This document shows, in pieces, positions 30,191 through 41,277 of a DNA stretch of 64,000 bases (positions are counted from its first letter, which is position 1; each line of letters begins with the position of its first letter). The stretch lies in contig CAUYUJ010018460.1 in NCBI GenBank assembly GCA_963575745.1, forward strand, positions 444,942 through 508,941, written 5' to 3'. The DNA comes from Prorocentrum cordatum (taxonomy: Eukaryota; Sar; Dinophyceae; Prorocentrales; Prorocentraceae). The position numbers and the translations under genes are program-made. The notes under the pieces were generated by a model. The model was not told where the DNA came from and did not search any database. It worked only from the letters and a program-made list of their open reading frames with translations.

Positions 30191-30512
30191 CGCCAGCAGC
30201 GGTAGAACACGCTCTTTCACATATGCAGTTGCCTGTTCCTCGGAAGAAGGAGGGCGCATCCGCCAACCAACAAGCGCCTACCTTTTTTACGCCCCGTGTA
30301 GCTCGCTTCACTGCACCGCTCGTCGAGGGTCCATCGAATTACGAAGGGCCCGGCATGAATCCATTCAGCGTGCATCTGCGCTTGAGAGGGAGGTGGGCGA
30401 TAGAAGAACAAACAAACTGCGTAAACATGAGCTGTCGGCGCTCCGCGCGCCAGGGATGGGAGGCCCAGCGCCGAGCCCTTGCGCCGATCCCATGACGTTC
30501 CTCTTGCTCTTT
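30191..30512. other. Unassigned DNA
   Basis: No gene recognised. CGGCGCTCCGCGCGCCAGGG near 30437 resembles MITE-F interior and may be a fragment. Confidence 0.35.
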
Positions 30513-30514
30513 CA

Positions 30515-30690
30515 TGCAGTCGAAGCGTGTTAAGGAGGGGTGGTGAGGGCGCAAGACCCTTGGAGGCGGAAGTTGGGCTTTGTTGGGCGGCGGGCGACCC
30601 GTGAAAACGGCACATGACGGGCCGCAGCGGCGAGGACCTAAGGACACCCTAGATGAAGGCACGCGTCCTCACAAGATCCGTTGACTGTAA
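30515..30690 (+). repeat. Dispersed repeat family I, copy 2
   Basis: Counterpart of 13800-13985: TTAAGGAGGGGTGGTGAGGG, TTGTTGGGCGGCGGGCGAC, GTGAAAACGGCACATGACGG and GTTGACTGTA. Confidence 0.65.
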
Positions 30691-30692
30691 CG

Positions 30693-30840
30693 CGGGATGA
30701 CGATTAATAAAAGAAAAATGGGAGAGAACGATTAAACATATAGTTTTCTGCTATTGCTGCATAATTTTCTGACTTGGAAGAGAACGATCAAAAAAATAGT
30801 TTTCGAGCCCGCGGCCGATTTTTTCTGATCGTCATCCCGG
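30693..30840 (+). mobile_element. MITE-G, about 148 bp
   Basis: The left end CGGGATGACGATTAAT is mirrored by CTGATCGTCATCCCGG at the right. Two direct copies of GAGAACGATYAAA...TAGTTTTC lie inside. A second ATTAATCGTCATCC word occurs at about 30875. Confidence 0.55.
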
Positions 30841-30939
30841 GCGCCGCCGCGTGAACACGACCCCCGGTCATCTATTAATCGTCATCCTCCATTATGTTTA
30901 CGTTTGCCGATCGAAAATGTATGCAGTTGTTTGTTCCTC

Positions 30940-31400
30940 GAGCAGACGGCGAGCACGGCGCGCCACCAATGAGTCCTCTTGGAGCTCGGCGTGCAACGGA
31001 ACTGAAGCAATAGCCCGCGCCCAACGCACTCATGTGGCTTGGAGGCGACTGCGGGGTCTGAGCTGGTCGGGGCCCCAGAGAATCGGTCAGGAGGGGGGAG
31101 GAGGAGGAGGAGGACGAGGAGGAGGAGGAGGAGGACGACGAGGAGGAGGAGGACGGAGGGGTGAGGCCACCTCCGCTCGAGATCGGTCCCAGAACCCCTC
31201 CCAGGGTCCACCCGGTGCAACTGTCAGCCTTCCGCGGTCCCCGGGCACCGCAAATGGCCCACGGAGGCAGACAGAAGACAGCAGAACAAAAATGGTTCGA
31301 ATCCAGAACCTCGAATCTGCCCGCCCGAACCTGCCCGCGCAGCCCTGCCTGCTGGCCAGAACCAGTGGCTGGGTCACCTCAGACCTCGAGACGGCTCCAA
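30940..31400 (+). repeat. Dispersed repeat family K, copy 2
   Basis: Counterpart of 8080-8780 in the same order. It has a GGA tract at 31088-31158 that copy 1 lacks, and no tract where copy 1 has CCT repeats. Confidence 0.7.
31088..31158 (+). repeat. (GGA)n tract inside family K
   Basis: About 70 bp of GGA/GAC repeats. The equivalent site in copy 1 reads GTCAGGAGGGACGG with no expansion. Confidence 0.9.
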
Positions 31401-31635
31401 CATGTGGTGACTGGCGGTTCGCGGCCGAGCGGAATGCCCAGCCGGCGAGTGACATTTCGCGAGCCCACCAGGGGCAGGCAGGACAACGAGCCCCGTGGTG
31501 GCAGAGCGCAGCTGGGTCCGCAAACAATCGAGCCCGGCAGCAGAGGGCGAATATGACGGTGCGGTCGGGGACTGGCGACCGTCAAGATGATCCTGAGGGG
31601 GCAGAGGACGAGGATGAGGCTGCAATGGACTGTAA

Positions 31636-31808
31636 CCCAGACACTCGACGTCCTGATGGTCCCCGGACGTCTTGACCCTTTCCCCGGGACCGGCTTCTCA
31701 TCCTGAGTTGTTCTTGACGGTCCCGAGGCCCGGCGAGGGCCCCCCGAGGCCTAAGTCGGCCAAAACCCTCTCGTCTTGATTCTTTTTTACGACGCGGTCA
31801 TGTCTGGG
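31636..31808 (+). mobile_element. MITE-C copy 2
   Basis: CCCAGACACTCGACGTCCTG at the left and CGACGCGGTCATGTCTGGG at the right, with GGTCCCGAGGCCCGGCGAGG in the middle. AA flanks both ends. Confidence 0.75.
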
Positions 31809-31982
31809 AATTGAGAGTGGATCATGCTGCATCGCGTCCCGCGACAGCGGGGCGGATCCCCAGGGCACCCGAGGGCACAAGGGCCGAGCCGGAGCCCCCT
31901 CGGGGCGCAGGGGGGGCTGAGCCCAGAGGAGGCCCCAGGGAGAGTCGTGGAGCAGGAGGAGTAGGAGGAGGAGGCGACGGCG

Positions 31983-32032
31983 GAAGGAGGGCTCGGATGA
32001 GAACATGTGGAGAATCAAAAAAGGGGAAAGGA
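31983..32032 (+). repeat. Flank shared with 39810-39860 (family Q)
   Basis: GGAGGGCTCGGATGAGAACA, followed by TGTGGAGAATCAAAA, is repeated almost exactly at 39814. In both places a GGA tract follows. Here the tract is the 3' neighbour of LINE1; at 39.8 kb no LINE is present. Confidence 0.75.
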
Positions 32033-32142
32033 GGGGAAGGAGGAGGAGGAGGAGGAGGAGGAGGAGGAGGAGGAGGAGGAGGAGGGGGAGGAGGAGGGGG
32101 AGGAGGAGGAGGAGGAGGAGGAGGAGGAGGAGGAGGAGGAGG
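32033..32142 (+). repeat. (GGA)n tract, 3' side of LINE1
   Basis: About 110 bp of GGA repeats, i.e. (TCC)n on the LINE1 sense strand. It ends in AACGAACGAACGAACG. Confidence 0.9.
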
Positions 32143-33091
32143 AACGAACGAACGAACGACTCTGCAGAAGGGTGCCAGATGATCCTGCCGTAACGCGGGA
32201 AACTCCGAAGCAAAAATAATGTAAGCTCCGAACTGACTCCCTTCTAGAGGGCGCGGTGACTCAATATATACTGGTCACGCGTGGCACTAGGTGCACTCTG
32301 CTCCCGCCCACCTTACCCCACCTCGGCTGGAGGGCCCCAAAGCTTTAAAGGCAGGGCACGGCCGTGGGGACGTGGGTCGAAACTGGGACAAAACTTCGAG
32401 GCGCCAAAACAGAAAACGCAGAGCAGGGAGGCCCAGCATTATCAGTCAGAACCTCGCCTCTCGAAATTCAGAAAACAAGCCCGCTACGACTCAGGCAAGC
32501 TCGAGTGGCCCCTAGGGGCCACAGAACACGCAAAGCTAAAAAGTTACGGCCCTGGGGGAGGGCCGTCGCGCTTTCTGAGACCTAGAAGACCCATGACTCT
32601 GACGAGAGGGATCGGGGGAGTGGGAGGAGGAGGAGACAGGTCGGGAGTGGCGGCAGCGACGGCGAGATTATTCGGCCTAATCGAAGTCATCGGACCAGGA
32701 GTAGCCGAACTCCCTGTAGACGTGGCGGAGGGAAGAGGACGAGTAGCTCTCTGGGGTCTCGGGGATCTTGATCTCCCCTCCGTCAGAGCCGCCCTCAGGG
32801 AAGCTGCCAAGGTAAGTGGACGAGAAGGGGTGGCTCTCAACGGCGTGGTCAAAGTCGCCAATCGACCTGTCGATAGCCTCTGTGGTGCGAGCCCCAGTAC
32901 TGCTTCGGAGCCGCTAGGCCGGTACTCTCTGCTCTCTCGAGTCCGCTCGGAGAGTGAGCAGTGCGTGCCTGCGGGCCCTGGCGAGTCGGACCTGCAAGGT
33001 CGGTACCCTCTGCCTCCGAGCTGCGGCTCGGGAGGTGAGCAGTGCGTGCCTGCAGGCCCTTCTCTCCTCGCTGCCTCCAGCAGCCTGGCTA

Positions 33092-33940
33092 CTACTGCGC
33101 GTCGAGGTGAATTTGCAGCAGCCTGGCGTTGTGGGAGCGTGGTGGCGCTCCGTGTTTGTGAACTCCTCCGAGCTGCACCAGAGCGGCTACGACTGTGTCC
33201 TCTATGCCTGTCGCTTTGGCCTCTATCCAAATCTTGACTTTGTCCTGCGCGTGAGTCGTCTGCAGCCTGCAATGCCGAACCTGGTCGGCCAGCTCTCCGT
33301 TGGAAGCAGGTGCGGCCTTCATGCGATCCTGGTACTCCTTGATTAGCCTCGCGTTGGCCTGGCCCACCTTGTCTCCTTGTCCAACGAGTGCGCCCACCAG
33401 CGCAACCCACACGTGCGGATGGGGGATCCCCAGCGCCTCTAACTCGGGGACGGGGTCGCCGTTCTTGAGGGCGGCCTGATTCGCCTCTCGAAGTCTCTTG
33501 GCCTCCTGCCCGTAGTACCGCGCCGTGAGCATCATCGACTGGGGCACATCGTGGTTGGCAGGGAGCTGGACGTGACGGAAGATGGCCGACTCGAGGGCGT
33601 TGATCGCTTGCTCGTGCCTGAGGGACATGCGCATCAGGATGGGCATCATCTGCTGCACCTGCGCGATCGGGATGTGCGGTAGGTTCCTGACGTCGTCTTC
33701 TCTCAGCCCGTAGTGGTTGTCGGTAGCGCCCCATACGTCGATCTGCAGCGGGGGCTGACCTGCTCCTGGCGTCGCGGCCGCGGGTCCCGCTCCCCGCTGC
33801 TGCGAAGGGGCCCCCCGTGCGCCTCGTCCTCGGCGGTCTCCACTCCGAGTCCGATCTCCTCGCCCACCTTCGAGATCGCGTCGCCTCTGTTCCGTCCCAG
33901 TGGCGAGAGCCCGCTCCGCCAGGTTCGACATCCAGCACAA
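33092..33940 (-). CDS. LINE1 second frame, unrecognised C-terminal protein
   Basis: This frame is +1 relative to the endonuclease/RT frame and overlaps its end. After an Arg-rich stretch it reads as protein: NHYGLREDDVRNLPHIPIAQ, QMMPILMRMSLRHEQAINAL, MMLTARYYGQEAKRLREAN and KVGQANARLIKEYQDRM, mostly predicted helix with heptad-like spacing. It ends HLDAQ-stop. The listed start is a TTG at 33938-33940; an ATG follows at 33929-33931. The original element may have made this by a +1 frameshift after the zinc fingers, by reinitiation, or as one protein before an indel. I do not recognise the domain. In the endonuclease/RT frame the same DNA gives Arg/Ala/Pro-rich nonsense, which supports this frame as the real one. 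Confidence 0.6.
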   Translation of the reverse strand: MCWMSNLAERALATGTEQRRRDLEGGRGDRTRSGDRRGRGARGAPSQQRGAGPAAATPGAGQPPLQIDVWGATDNHYGLREDDVRNLPHIPIAQVQQMMPILMRMSLRHEQAINALESAIFRHVQLPANHDVPQSMMLTARYYGQEAKRLREANQAALKNGDPVPELEALGIPHPHVWVALVGALVGQGDKVGQANARLIKEYQDRMKAAPASNGELADQVRHCRLQTTHAQDKVKIWIEAKATGIEDTVVAALVQLGGVHKHGAPPRSHNARLLQIHLDAQ

Positions 33941-33947
33941 GATCTGG

Positions 33948-36900
33948 GGCGGGCGGCGCGTGGGCTTCTCGGATGTGTGTCTGAAGTGCCTGCAGCGTCT
34001 GAAACGGCTCTTGAGCCAGTGTGGCCTCGGTCATTCCCTCTCTGAAAGCCTCGTGTGCTGACTCTGGATCCACGCAGATCGGACAGTGAAGGTCATCGGG
34101 CACAACCAGGGGGGGTGAATACGCACTGAAATCTGTGAGGCAGCGGCGACGGCGAAGTGACTGCACCACGTGCCTCTTGGCCAGCACCACTGACGAAAAG
34201 GTAGAGGAGCAGTAACAGCACTGGTTAGTCACCACCAGCTGGTGCATCGGGACCCTGATCTTGTGCGACGGGTGGTGGCACCGATGTGCCCTCAAGGCCG
34301 CTCTGGAGTAGAAGACGTGCCCACAGGGGTCCCCGTTCTCGCCTGGGAGGTCACAGTAGTATTCTTGAGGAGGGGCTTCAGGGACTGGTGGAACCTCTGG
34401 TGGTACCCCTTGCTGAGGAGGAGGCCGAAGGGGTCCTTCCTGCTCCTGTTCCCAATAGGCCTTCCGAAAACTCTTGATACTCACGCTCTTGAAGTGGCAC
34501 GCGACGCGGTAGTTCGTGAAGATGTCCCAGATCGAATAGCCTCTTTCCAGGAACTGGCGCCCAGTGGGGATGACCGAGAGGAGCTTGATATCCTGCTGGA
34601 GCTGGAGGGCCCACGGGTTAGCGCCAGGCCTAATCCAACCTTCGGGGGTGAACGTCGGAGACTCGCCCAGCGAAGTAAAGTGCCCGAAGAGCGCCGCAAC
34701 AACCTGAACCGAGTCTGCGGGATTCACCGCCAGGCGCTGCCAGTAGCCGAGGCGCCTGATCAGAAGCTCTGTCCTCGAGTCAGCGATGCGCAACCTCTTG
34801 TGCATGACTCTCGCCGATGGTGTCCGAATCCTATCTCCCTCTGGCCCTACCCTCCTGGCAACACCCCTCATCGCCACCTTCGCGAATCCCAAGATCACCG
34901 AGTCGAGCTTGGCATAGTCTTTCTTACCTAGGATATAGACCTCGAGGCCCGAGTAGGCCGCACTGTGGATAATTCCCAAGAAAGCCATCCTCTTAAGCTT
35001 CAAAGACGAGTGCTGGTTCCAGAACCCCCCGAGCTTTGACCAGGCAGAGCGCGTAGCGTCGACACGTAGTTTTACTTCCGCCCCCGAACCTCCCGTCAAG
35101 TGCTCAAGTCCTCCGAGGTAGATGGTTTCCGCTCGAGTCTGCCCTGGGAACTGGACTAGTCCTGAGAGTACGGCCCTTGTAGCCGTGTATCCCCCTGGGC
35201 CGACAAAGACTGGGAGGATGATCTCCTTGTCTACATTCTGAGCGAACCCTCCTATCTCCTCGAGCTGATCAGACAAGATACGAGACGACAATTTTGCCCT
35301 CTCCGCTGCGTGGACGGGGTTGCCATTCGGCAGCGGCAGGGTCTGCGATACGTCGTCGGCGTAGTCGCGCATGGAGATGTCGATCCGCTCGGAGTGGATG
35401 GGCGAGTCAATCAGCGTCGCCGCCTCCATCATCGGTACCGAGCCGCCACTCTCCGTCTCTAAGGTGGCCTGGGTGCCCTGTAGGAGTATCTGGTTCCACA
35501 CCTCCAGCGGCTTGACGAACGACCGCACGAACAGCTCACACGCATTGCCGTCGCCCATGCCCGTGCCGTGGGTGGGTTGGAAGAAGCCTTTTTCTTCTCC
35601 AGCCTCCACCTCAATGACGGCCTCGCGAATCCTCTGGAGCAAGAAGAGTTGGTCCTGCATGTCGGGGATCACTTCCCCAATCACCTGCTCCAGGATGTCA
35701 TGATCTGTCGAGGGGAACGCATTGCTCATATCTTTCTTGATCTGCAGGTGCGAGACGAGCTTCTTTCGTAATCTCCACGAGTGAAGTTTAGCCACCAGCT
35801 GGGCGCTCTGCCTCGACCTGTGCGCTGCATATCCATGTGCGTGCAATGGAAGTCTTGGGCGTTCGTGTCTTACAAAAATGCCTCTGTACCAAGCTTTGCC
35901 GAACGGGCAGTAGCAGTGAATGAGTCTCATCGCTTTGGTGCCCCTCTTGTCATTACCCTTGCTCAACTGGAACGTCTTTGACCAGTGCCACTGGTAGGGT
36001 GTGCGACACGTATTCCGAATCTGCCTCAGTATCTCAAAAATGCGCTCCGCCAGTCTTGGACAAGGGACGTGAACTCGCTGTCTTCTCACTTGTGGATCTT
36101 CGTCTGCTGGTTCGCCCCTGGCTTCTCGAGTAGCCGCCCTCATCGCCATGAGCCACACCTCGCAGGGGGCGGAGTGCGGGGGGGAGTACCTGCGCCTGGC
36201 CGCCTTCTCAAGGCAGTGCAGCGTGTTCGTCCAGTCGTCGTAGGCGGCTGACCCAGGTCGTCCTCGCAAATCTTTCCACTCTCCATCAGGATCCTCCATC
36301 TCTCTCGAAGCCAGTGCCACGCTGCGAGGGATGCCTGGTCCTCGTAGTCGAACAGCCGAGAAGCCGCCCTCCTTCGCGTCGGACTCCAGCGTGTCCTGCC
36401 ACTCCTGCAACGTCGGGGCGTACGTAGGGATCAGGTTGAAGCGTCTTCTCCTCACTCCGTGGTAACGCGCCCCGATCTGAAAGGCGATCTTCCATACCGT
36501 GCTGGTGTGGCCACGGTCCGAGGCCGCTTGCGCCTCCTTCAGCAGCGCCTCGACGTTCTCCCTGTCCAGCCTGCTGCGTGCACGCTTGATCTCTCGATCA
36601 CAAGCTCGCAGTCTAAGTCGATCCTCTTCTCGAAAGTAAACACTGAGCTGCCGCCTCTTTGCCAGAAGTCGATCTCTCTCTTCTCGATATGCATCTGACT
36701 GCCCCCTCGACTTGGTATCCAAGAATTCTGTCTGTGCTGCCTCCGTGATGTCTGCCACTAGGTGAAACCAGGAAAGCGAGGGGTCATCTGCTCTAAGATA
36801 ACTTCGCCACTCTCTCGCCGACCTCTCACATCTTCTCTCCAGCTCCGCGATGAACTCGGGGGCCCCTCGCTGATTCAGTGCCAGACCCATGAGGTCTCTG

Positions 36901-37793
36901 TCCCACCTAAGGCGCCGTCCATCTGGATGAGGTGCGGTCTGCAGTCTGTAGTGAACTCTCCACAACATAGGGCAATGGTCCCGAAGTAGAGGTGAAGGAA
37001 TACGTTGTAGATCTCGCGTCGCTCTTCTGAGACATACACACGATCTGGTCGCCTGCACAGCTTCGCACGGTCCCCATAGATGGTCTGGGTGCGAGGTGAT
37101 ATGAGCTTCGGCTCCGAAGTATGTCGGCCCAGTATCATAAAAGGTGTCGATCGCTGCCAACCCTTCCATGCTCATCATACGCCACAATGCGGCGCTCACC
37201 CCATTCTCGTAGCTGTTGGCGAACGGGCCGATGTGGATGTCATCCCGCGTCGTCGTCGGAGTGCCGCTGGGCCCACTGCGTCGTCCGAACTCTGAGTTCG
37301 TATCTGCTCCCACCACTATCATACATCGTGCACGGGCTCGCTGTATCGTCCTATGAAGCCACGCCGTAAGCTTAGCACATGTCGTATTCCAATGGTCGAT
37401 CTGATGCCTCTGTGGGGGCGGGTAGTAGGCAACCACAACCATGATGTCGAAGGTCTGACTCTTGAGTCGAACTGCCCCTCCCCGACCCGCCAGTTCTCGT
37501 GGTGGTTCCAGTACCTCATGTACGTGGGCCTCTCTGAAGGCCCGTCTTCTGAGCATGATGGCGCATCCTGCGCTTTTATTTGTGTACTTCCCCCGCTGCC
37601 ACCCGAACTGCACCATCGTGTGTTTCTCCAGCTTCATCCTGGTCGGTGGGTCTCCTGGGCGGCGGCGCTGCTGTGTTCCTGGCAACAATATCAGGTCTGC
37701 AAAGCTCAAGCGAGTAGAAACCTCATGTGCCCGCCATGTGTCGCTAAGAGAGAGTGGATTATAAAGTACGGTTTGTAGGAGAGAGGCCCACAT
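33948..37793 (-). CDS. LINE1 endonuclease, reverse transcriptase and zinc-finger protein
   Basis: The ATG at 37791-37793 opens a frame whose first 1280 or so codons are protein-like. Residues 1-290 form an endonuclease/exonuclease/phosphatase domain: LPGTQ near 40 stands where the family usually has LQET, then GADTN at 162-166, HPDHLWG at 235-241 and RDHCPM at 271-276. The reverse transcriptase follows: motif A at Asp688 (KKDMSNAFPSTDHD), motif B THGTGMGDGNACELF, and the YADD box at 811-814 with both catalytic Asp residues. Three Cys/His fingers lie at about 1146-1176, 1188-1206 and 1236-1278 (CPIC...HIREAH). The enzyme would nick DNA and copy its own RNA at the break. The frame stays open to 32544, but beyond about 33948 it is Arg/Ala-rich and probably not translated. 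No internal stop breaks the endonuclease/RT part, so the copy may be young. Confidence 0.88.
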
Positions 37794-37872
37794 GGTGGGC
37801 GGGAGCTGGGGCTTCAGGCGGTAGGGGTGTAGCCTGCATCAAATCCTGACAGGGAGCCCCAATTCCCCCTGG

Positions 37873-37893
37873 CCTGAGCAGGAAGGGCTTAGG
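37873..37893 (-). other. Possible spliced-leader remnant at LINE1 5' edge
   Basis: On the minus strand the 21 bases next to the tract read CCTAAGCCCTTCC then TGCTCAGG. They match the last 21 bases of DinoSL at 14 positions with no gaps; four of the seven differences are transitions. The position, immediately after (TCC)n and upstream of the ORF, is where a leader relic would be. Confidence 0.45.
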
Positions 37894-37921
37894 AGGGGGA
37901 GGAGGAGGAGGAGGGGGAGGA
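37894..37921 (+). repeat. Short (GGA)n tract, 5' side of LINE1
   Basis: GGGGGAGGAGGAGGAGGAGG-type repeat of about 28 bp. Confidence 0.8.
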
Positions 37922-38115
37922 AGGGGGCAGCTGCGGCGGTGCGCGAGCATACGCGTGTGCGAGGCGCACGCAGCGCGCTCAGGCACCATGCCCTGCGGTA
38001 CGACCGCGCGCGCGGGCCTCTGCCGCGCGAGCATGCGCGAGTGTGCGTGGGCGTGTGTTTTTGCGCGTGTGTGAGCGCCTAGCTTTTAGCGGAAAGAGGT
38101 TCGCTCTCGCCCCAA

Positions 38116-38290
<175 letters not shown>

Positions 38291-38492
38291 GGGGGAGGGG
38301 GGGGTTAGTTGCACGTGCTTGCGCGGAGGCCGGCGTCGTGCCTGGCTTTGCGGGGGCCGAGCGCCCGCAGGGCGCGCGCACCACAACGCGCGGTGTCCGC
38401 CTGGCGCAGGGCCTGGCCGCATCGAGGGCATGCAGAGCTTCCTGGCGGCGGGTGGCGGACGGCGGAACGGGATGGCGGACGGCGGAACGGGA

Positions 38493-38675
38493 TGGGAGGA
38501 GGAGGAGGAGGAAGAGGAGGAGGAGGAGGAGGGGGGGGAGGAGGAGGAGGAGGAGCAGGAGCAGGAGGAGGGAGGGAGGAGGAGGAGGAGGAGGATGAGG
38601 ATAGGAGGGAGGAGGAGGACGGAGGAGGAGGAGGAGGAGGAGGAGGAGGAGGAGGAGAGGAGGAGGAGGAGGAGG
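38493..38675 (+). repeat. (GGA)n tract
   Basis: About 180 bp of interrupted GGA repeats. Confidence 0.9.
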
Positions 38676-38679
38676 GCGC

Positions 38680-39065
38680 GCGAAGGGCGGCCGCGGGAGA
38701 GGAGGCGGGGCCTCGGCGGAAGGCAGGCCCTGCAGCCTGCTGCGACGGTGGGGAAGGGGAGGACGCGAGGGCACAGGGCGGAGCGTCGAGGAGGACGACG
38801 ATCGGGGGGGGGGCGAGGGAGAAGGGGCAAGGGGGGGGGAAGGACGCTCCACAAGATGATCATGGGAAGGGGGGGGGGGGAGGGGGAGGGGGAGGGGGAG
38901 GAGGGCAAGCTAGGTGCGCTCGCGTCATATCTGACGTTGTAGCCCTCCCTCCCATCCCTTACCATGGCGTAAATCTCTTCTCTATTTGCAGAGTCGGATG
39001 TCGCAGCATGGCGTAGCAATACATGGAATAGCATGGTGTTGAAGATCAACGCGTAGCATGACATA
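38680..39065. other. Unassigned G-rich DNA
   Basis: G-runs near 38860-38905. The words CATAGCAAT and GCATGGCGTAGCAATACATG recur near 38995-39070. No gene is recognised. Confidence 0.4.
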
Positions 39066-39069
39066 GCAA

Positions 39070-39600
39070 TTCGTGGCGACGACCCACAGGGGTTTCTATG
39101 GCCAAAAAAACCAACGAAACGACACCCTATGTGTAGTCACTTCCGATGGCGTTTTCGGGGAGCATTTTCTAGATTTTGGAGCCTATTTGGAAGGACCGAA
39201 AACCATGCCGTGGCATGGCACTGGAAATGATGACGCTAACGCTGCAGCGGGAGCACGATTCGGAACGAGCGGAACCGCGAAAATGAGGCCAGCGCTGCAG
39301 CGGAGCCTGACATAACATGGCGTGGCGACGCTGGGGGCTTCTGCGACCCCAAAAATCAACGAATCGACACCGAATGTGGAATCACTTCCGATGGCTTTTT
39401 CAGGGAGCATGCTCTTGATTTTGGAGCCTATTCGGAAAGACCGAAAACCATGCCGTGGCATGGCGCTGGAAACAATGACGCCAACGCTGCAGCGGGAGCA
39501 CGATTCGGAACGAGCGGAAGCGCGAATGACCAGCGCTGCAGCGGGAGCACGATTCGGAACGAGCGGTGGCCCGAAAATGAAGCCAACGCCCCAGCGAGAG
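39070..39600 (+). repeat. Tandem array, about 242-bp unit with a 55-bp subrepeat
   Basis: GACCGAAAACCATGCCGTGG occurs at about 39197 and 39439, and TCACTTCCGATGGCKTTTTC at about 39138 and 39382. The subrepeat CGCTGCAGCGGGAGCACGAT occurs at about 39240, 39487 and 39534. Confidence 0.8.
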
Positions 39601-39809
39601 CAGCATTTTGAAAAAAAAAACGGAGCGAAAACCTGTTTCCCGGGAAATCCGGTGTAAAACACCAGTACGCGAAAGGGGGCTGGCCATTTCCCGGACGTCA
39701 CCAGGGGAGAGAGGAGAGTAGTATTCAGATTGTGTGATTGTGGACGAGGAGGAGGAGGAGGAGCACGATATGGAGAGACATACGAACGCGTCGGGGGGAG
39801 TATGCGTGA

Positions 39810-39905
39810 GAAGGAGGGCTCGGATGAGAACATGTGGAGAATCAAAAGAGGGGGGAGGAGGACGAGAAGGAGGAGGACGAGGAGGAGGAGGAGGAGGAGG
39901 AGGGA
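39810..39905 (+). repeat. Family Q flank plus (GGA)n tract without a LINE
   Basis: The same flank as at 31983-32032 followed by GGA repeats, which then run into other sequence with no LINE. It acts as a paralogous unoccupied site for the 3' side of LINE1. Confidence 0.7.
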
Positions 39906-40164
39906 GCAGGAAGGAACGAGAGGGAGCAGGGGGGGAGTCAGGGAGGAGGGAGTGAGGGAGGAGGAGGCAGGGAGGTGCAGGATGACGAGGAGCTGGAGGA
40001 GGAAGGACTGGGGGAGGAGCGCGGGGGGAGGAGGGCCGGGCGGAGGGGGAGGAGGCCGAGGAGCAGCAGCACCGGGAGGCGGTCGTCAGCAGGGCTCGAA
40101 CAGCATGGACAGGTTGGCCGTCCGCAGCTCCTGCCCGGGGGGGCGGGAGGGCGAGGGACAGCGC

Positions 40165-40354
40165 CCCAGACATGGTCGCGCCGTACAACAAGTCAGGACG
40201 GCAGGTGTTTGCCCACTCTCGGCCTCGGGGGGGCCCTCGCCGGGCCCCGGGGCCGTCAAACAACGACGCCTCGGGACGAAACGCTGGCCCTGGAGAGAGG
40301 GTCGGGACTTCTGGTGACCCCGCACGGAAAACATCCGGACGTCGCGTGCCTGGG
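40165..40354 (-). mobile_element. MITE-C copy 3
   Basis: Ends CCCAGACATGGTCGCGCCGT and CCGGACGTCGCGTGCCTGGG; the middle matches MITE-C in reverse orientation. GC flanks both ends. Confidence 0.7.
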
Positions 40355-40359
40355 GCCCT

Positions 40360-41078
40360 CACCGCGCGAGCCCTCGATGAACACTGCCGCCGACGTCTTG
40401 CCGAATCGAAGTGGGCACAGGTCTCCCCCTCTCGTCCCGATGTCCTGCCCGTCGATGGTCCCTCGCCTCCCTCCATCCATCTCCCCTCCTTCTCGTCCAC
40501 GTCGACCGCCTCGCCTCTCGTCGCCTCACCGGGCGGCGCGCCCGGGGGGAATGAGAAGGGGCGAGCCTGCGCAGAAGGCTCGGAGGTTCCCCGGCCTTTG
40601 GAGACGTTTTCCCTGGAGCCTTCCCCGAAGACACCCACAGTCTTCCCAGGAGGCCGGAGGGGGCTTCTGAGAAGCCCCGCCGCCTTCTGAGAGGACCTCC
40701 TCCTTCTCACTTCCCCCCCTCGCGCGCCGCCGACTTTCTAATTAGTTGTTGGGTCATATCTCGGGCCTCCTGCGGCCGCTCGGGACGATCCAGGCACCCC
40801 TGGGACGTCCTCGGCGAGGCGCAGCCGCTGGCAAGCATCCCGAAGCTGGGCAGCCGCCGAGAACCGACGAAGACGCCCGAGAACCTGGAGCCTCCAGCCC
40901 GAAACTCTCCCCCCTCGCTCGCCGCCGACTCGCATCCCGAGCCCTCCTCCCCCGTGCCTCCCCCGCGGCCGTCCTCCTCGTCTCCTCCTCGCGCGCACGT
41001 CTGGGGCCGCCGTGCCCCGAGGCACGGGGAGTGGGTTCGCGCTGGGGCCCCTCGTCCTGATGGGTCTTGCGGGTTGTC
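40360..41078. other. Unassigned DNA
   Basis: GC-rich sequence without a recognised gene. The block at about 40705-40730 and the block at 40905-40930 share CCCCCCTCGCKCGCCGCCGA, suggesting a local duplication of about 200 bp. Confidence 0.4.
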
Positions 41079-41079
41079 G

Positions 41080-41215
41080 CTCCTCGCCATCGCCAGGACG
41101 TCCCTCCCCCGTGCATGTGCCGATGTCGCGCGCGTATCTTTCGCAGGACGCTCCAGGATGCTCCTCGAGGGCCCTCGCCGAGAAGAACATGCCCACGCCC
41201 GAGCAATGCCGAGGC
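41080..41215 (+). repeat. Dispersed repeat family M, copy 2
   Basis: CAGGACGTCCCTCCCCCGTG, GACGCTCCAGGATGCTCCTC and CGCCGAGAAGAACATGCCCA follow the order of the copy at 60515-60650. Confidence 0.65.
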
Positions 41216-41277
41216 TCTTCTTGGGCCTCCTGGAGGCCTCTCGTCGCCACGGCTGGGCTCGGCTCCACGGGCCCCGG

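Larger units (their letters stand above)
32143..37893 (-). mobile_element. LINE1, non-LTR retrotransposon between (GGA)n tracts
   Basis: A 5.75-kb segment on the minus strand carries an apurinic-like endonuclease, a reverse transcriptase and three C2H2-type fingers, followed by a second protein-like frame. It lies between GGA tracts at 32033-32142 and 37894-37921, so both flanks are (TCC)n on the sense strand. There are no long terminal repeats, integrase or protease, and no RNase H is visible. The 5' edge has a spliced-leader-like remnant (37873-37893) about 80 bp before the first ATG. No poly(A) is seen at the 3' junction. The exact 3' end is inferred from the tract. Confidence 0.85.

Noticed and set aside
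28492-30205. A 532-codon His/Pro/Cys-rich frame and its partners
   Set aside because: It is produced by C-runs and the CCCACTGTCC minisatellite; no conserved protein motif is present.
32544-33945. Arg/Ala-rich continuation of the LINE1 endonuclease/RT frame
   Set aside because: The +1 frame over the same bases is clearly protein-like, and this one has the composition of an out-of-frame GC-rich translation.
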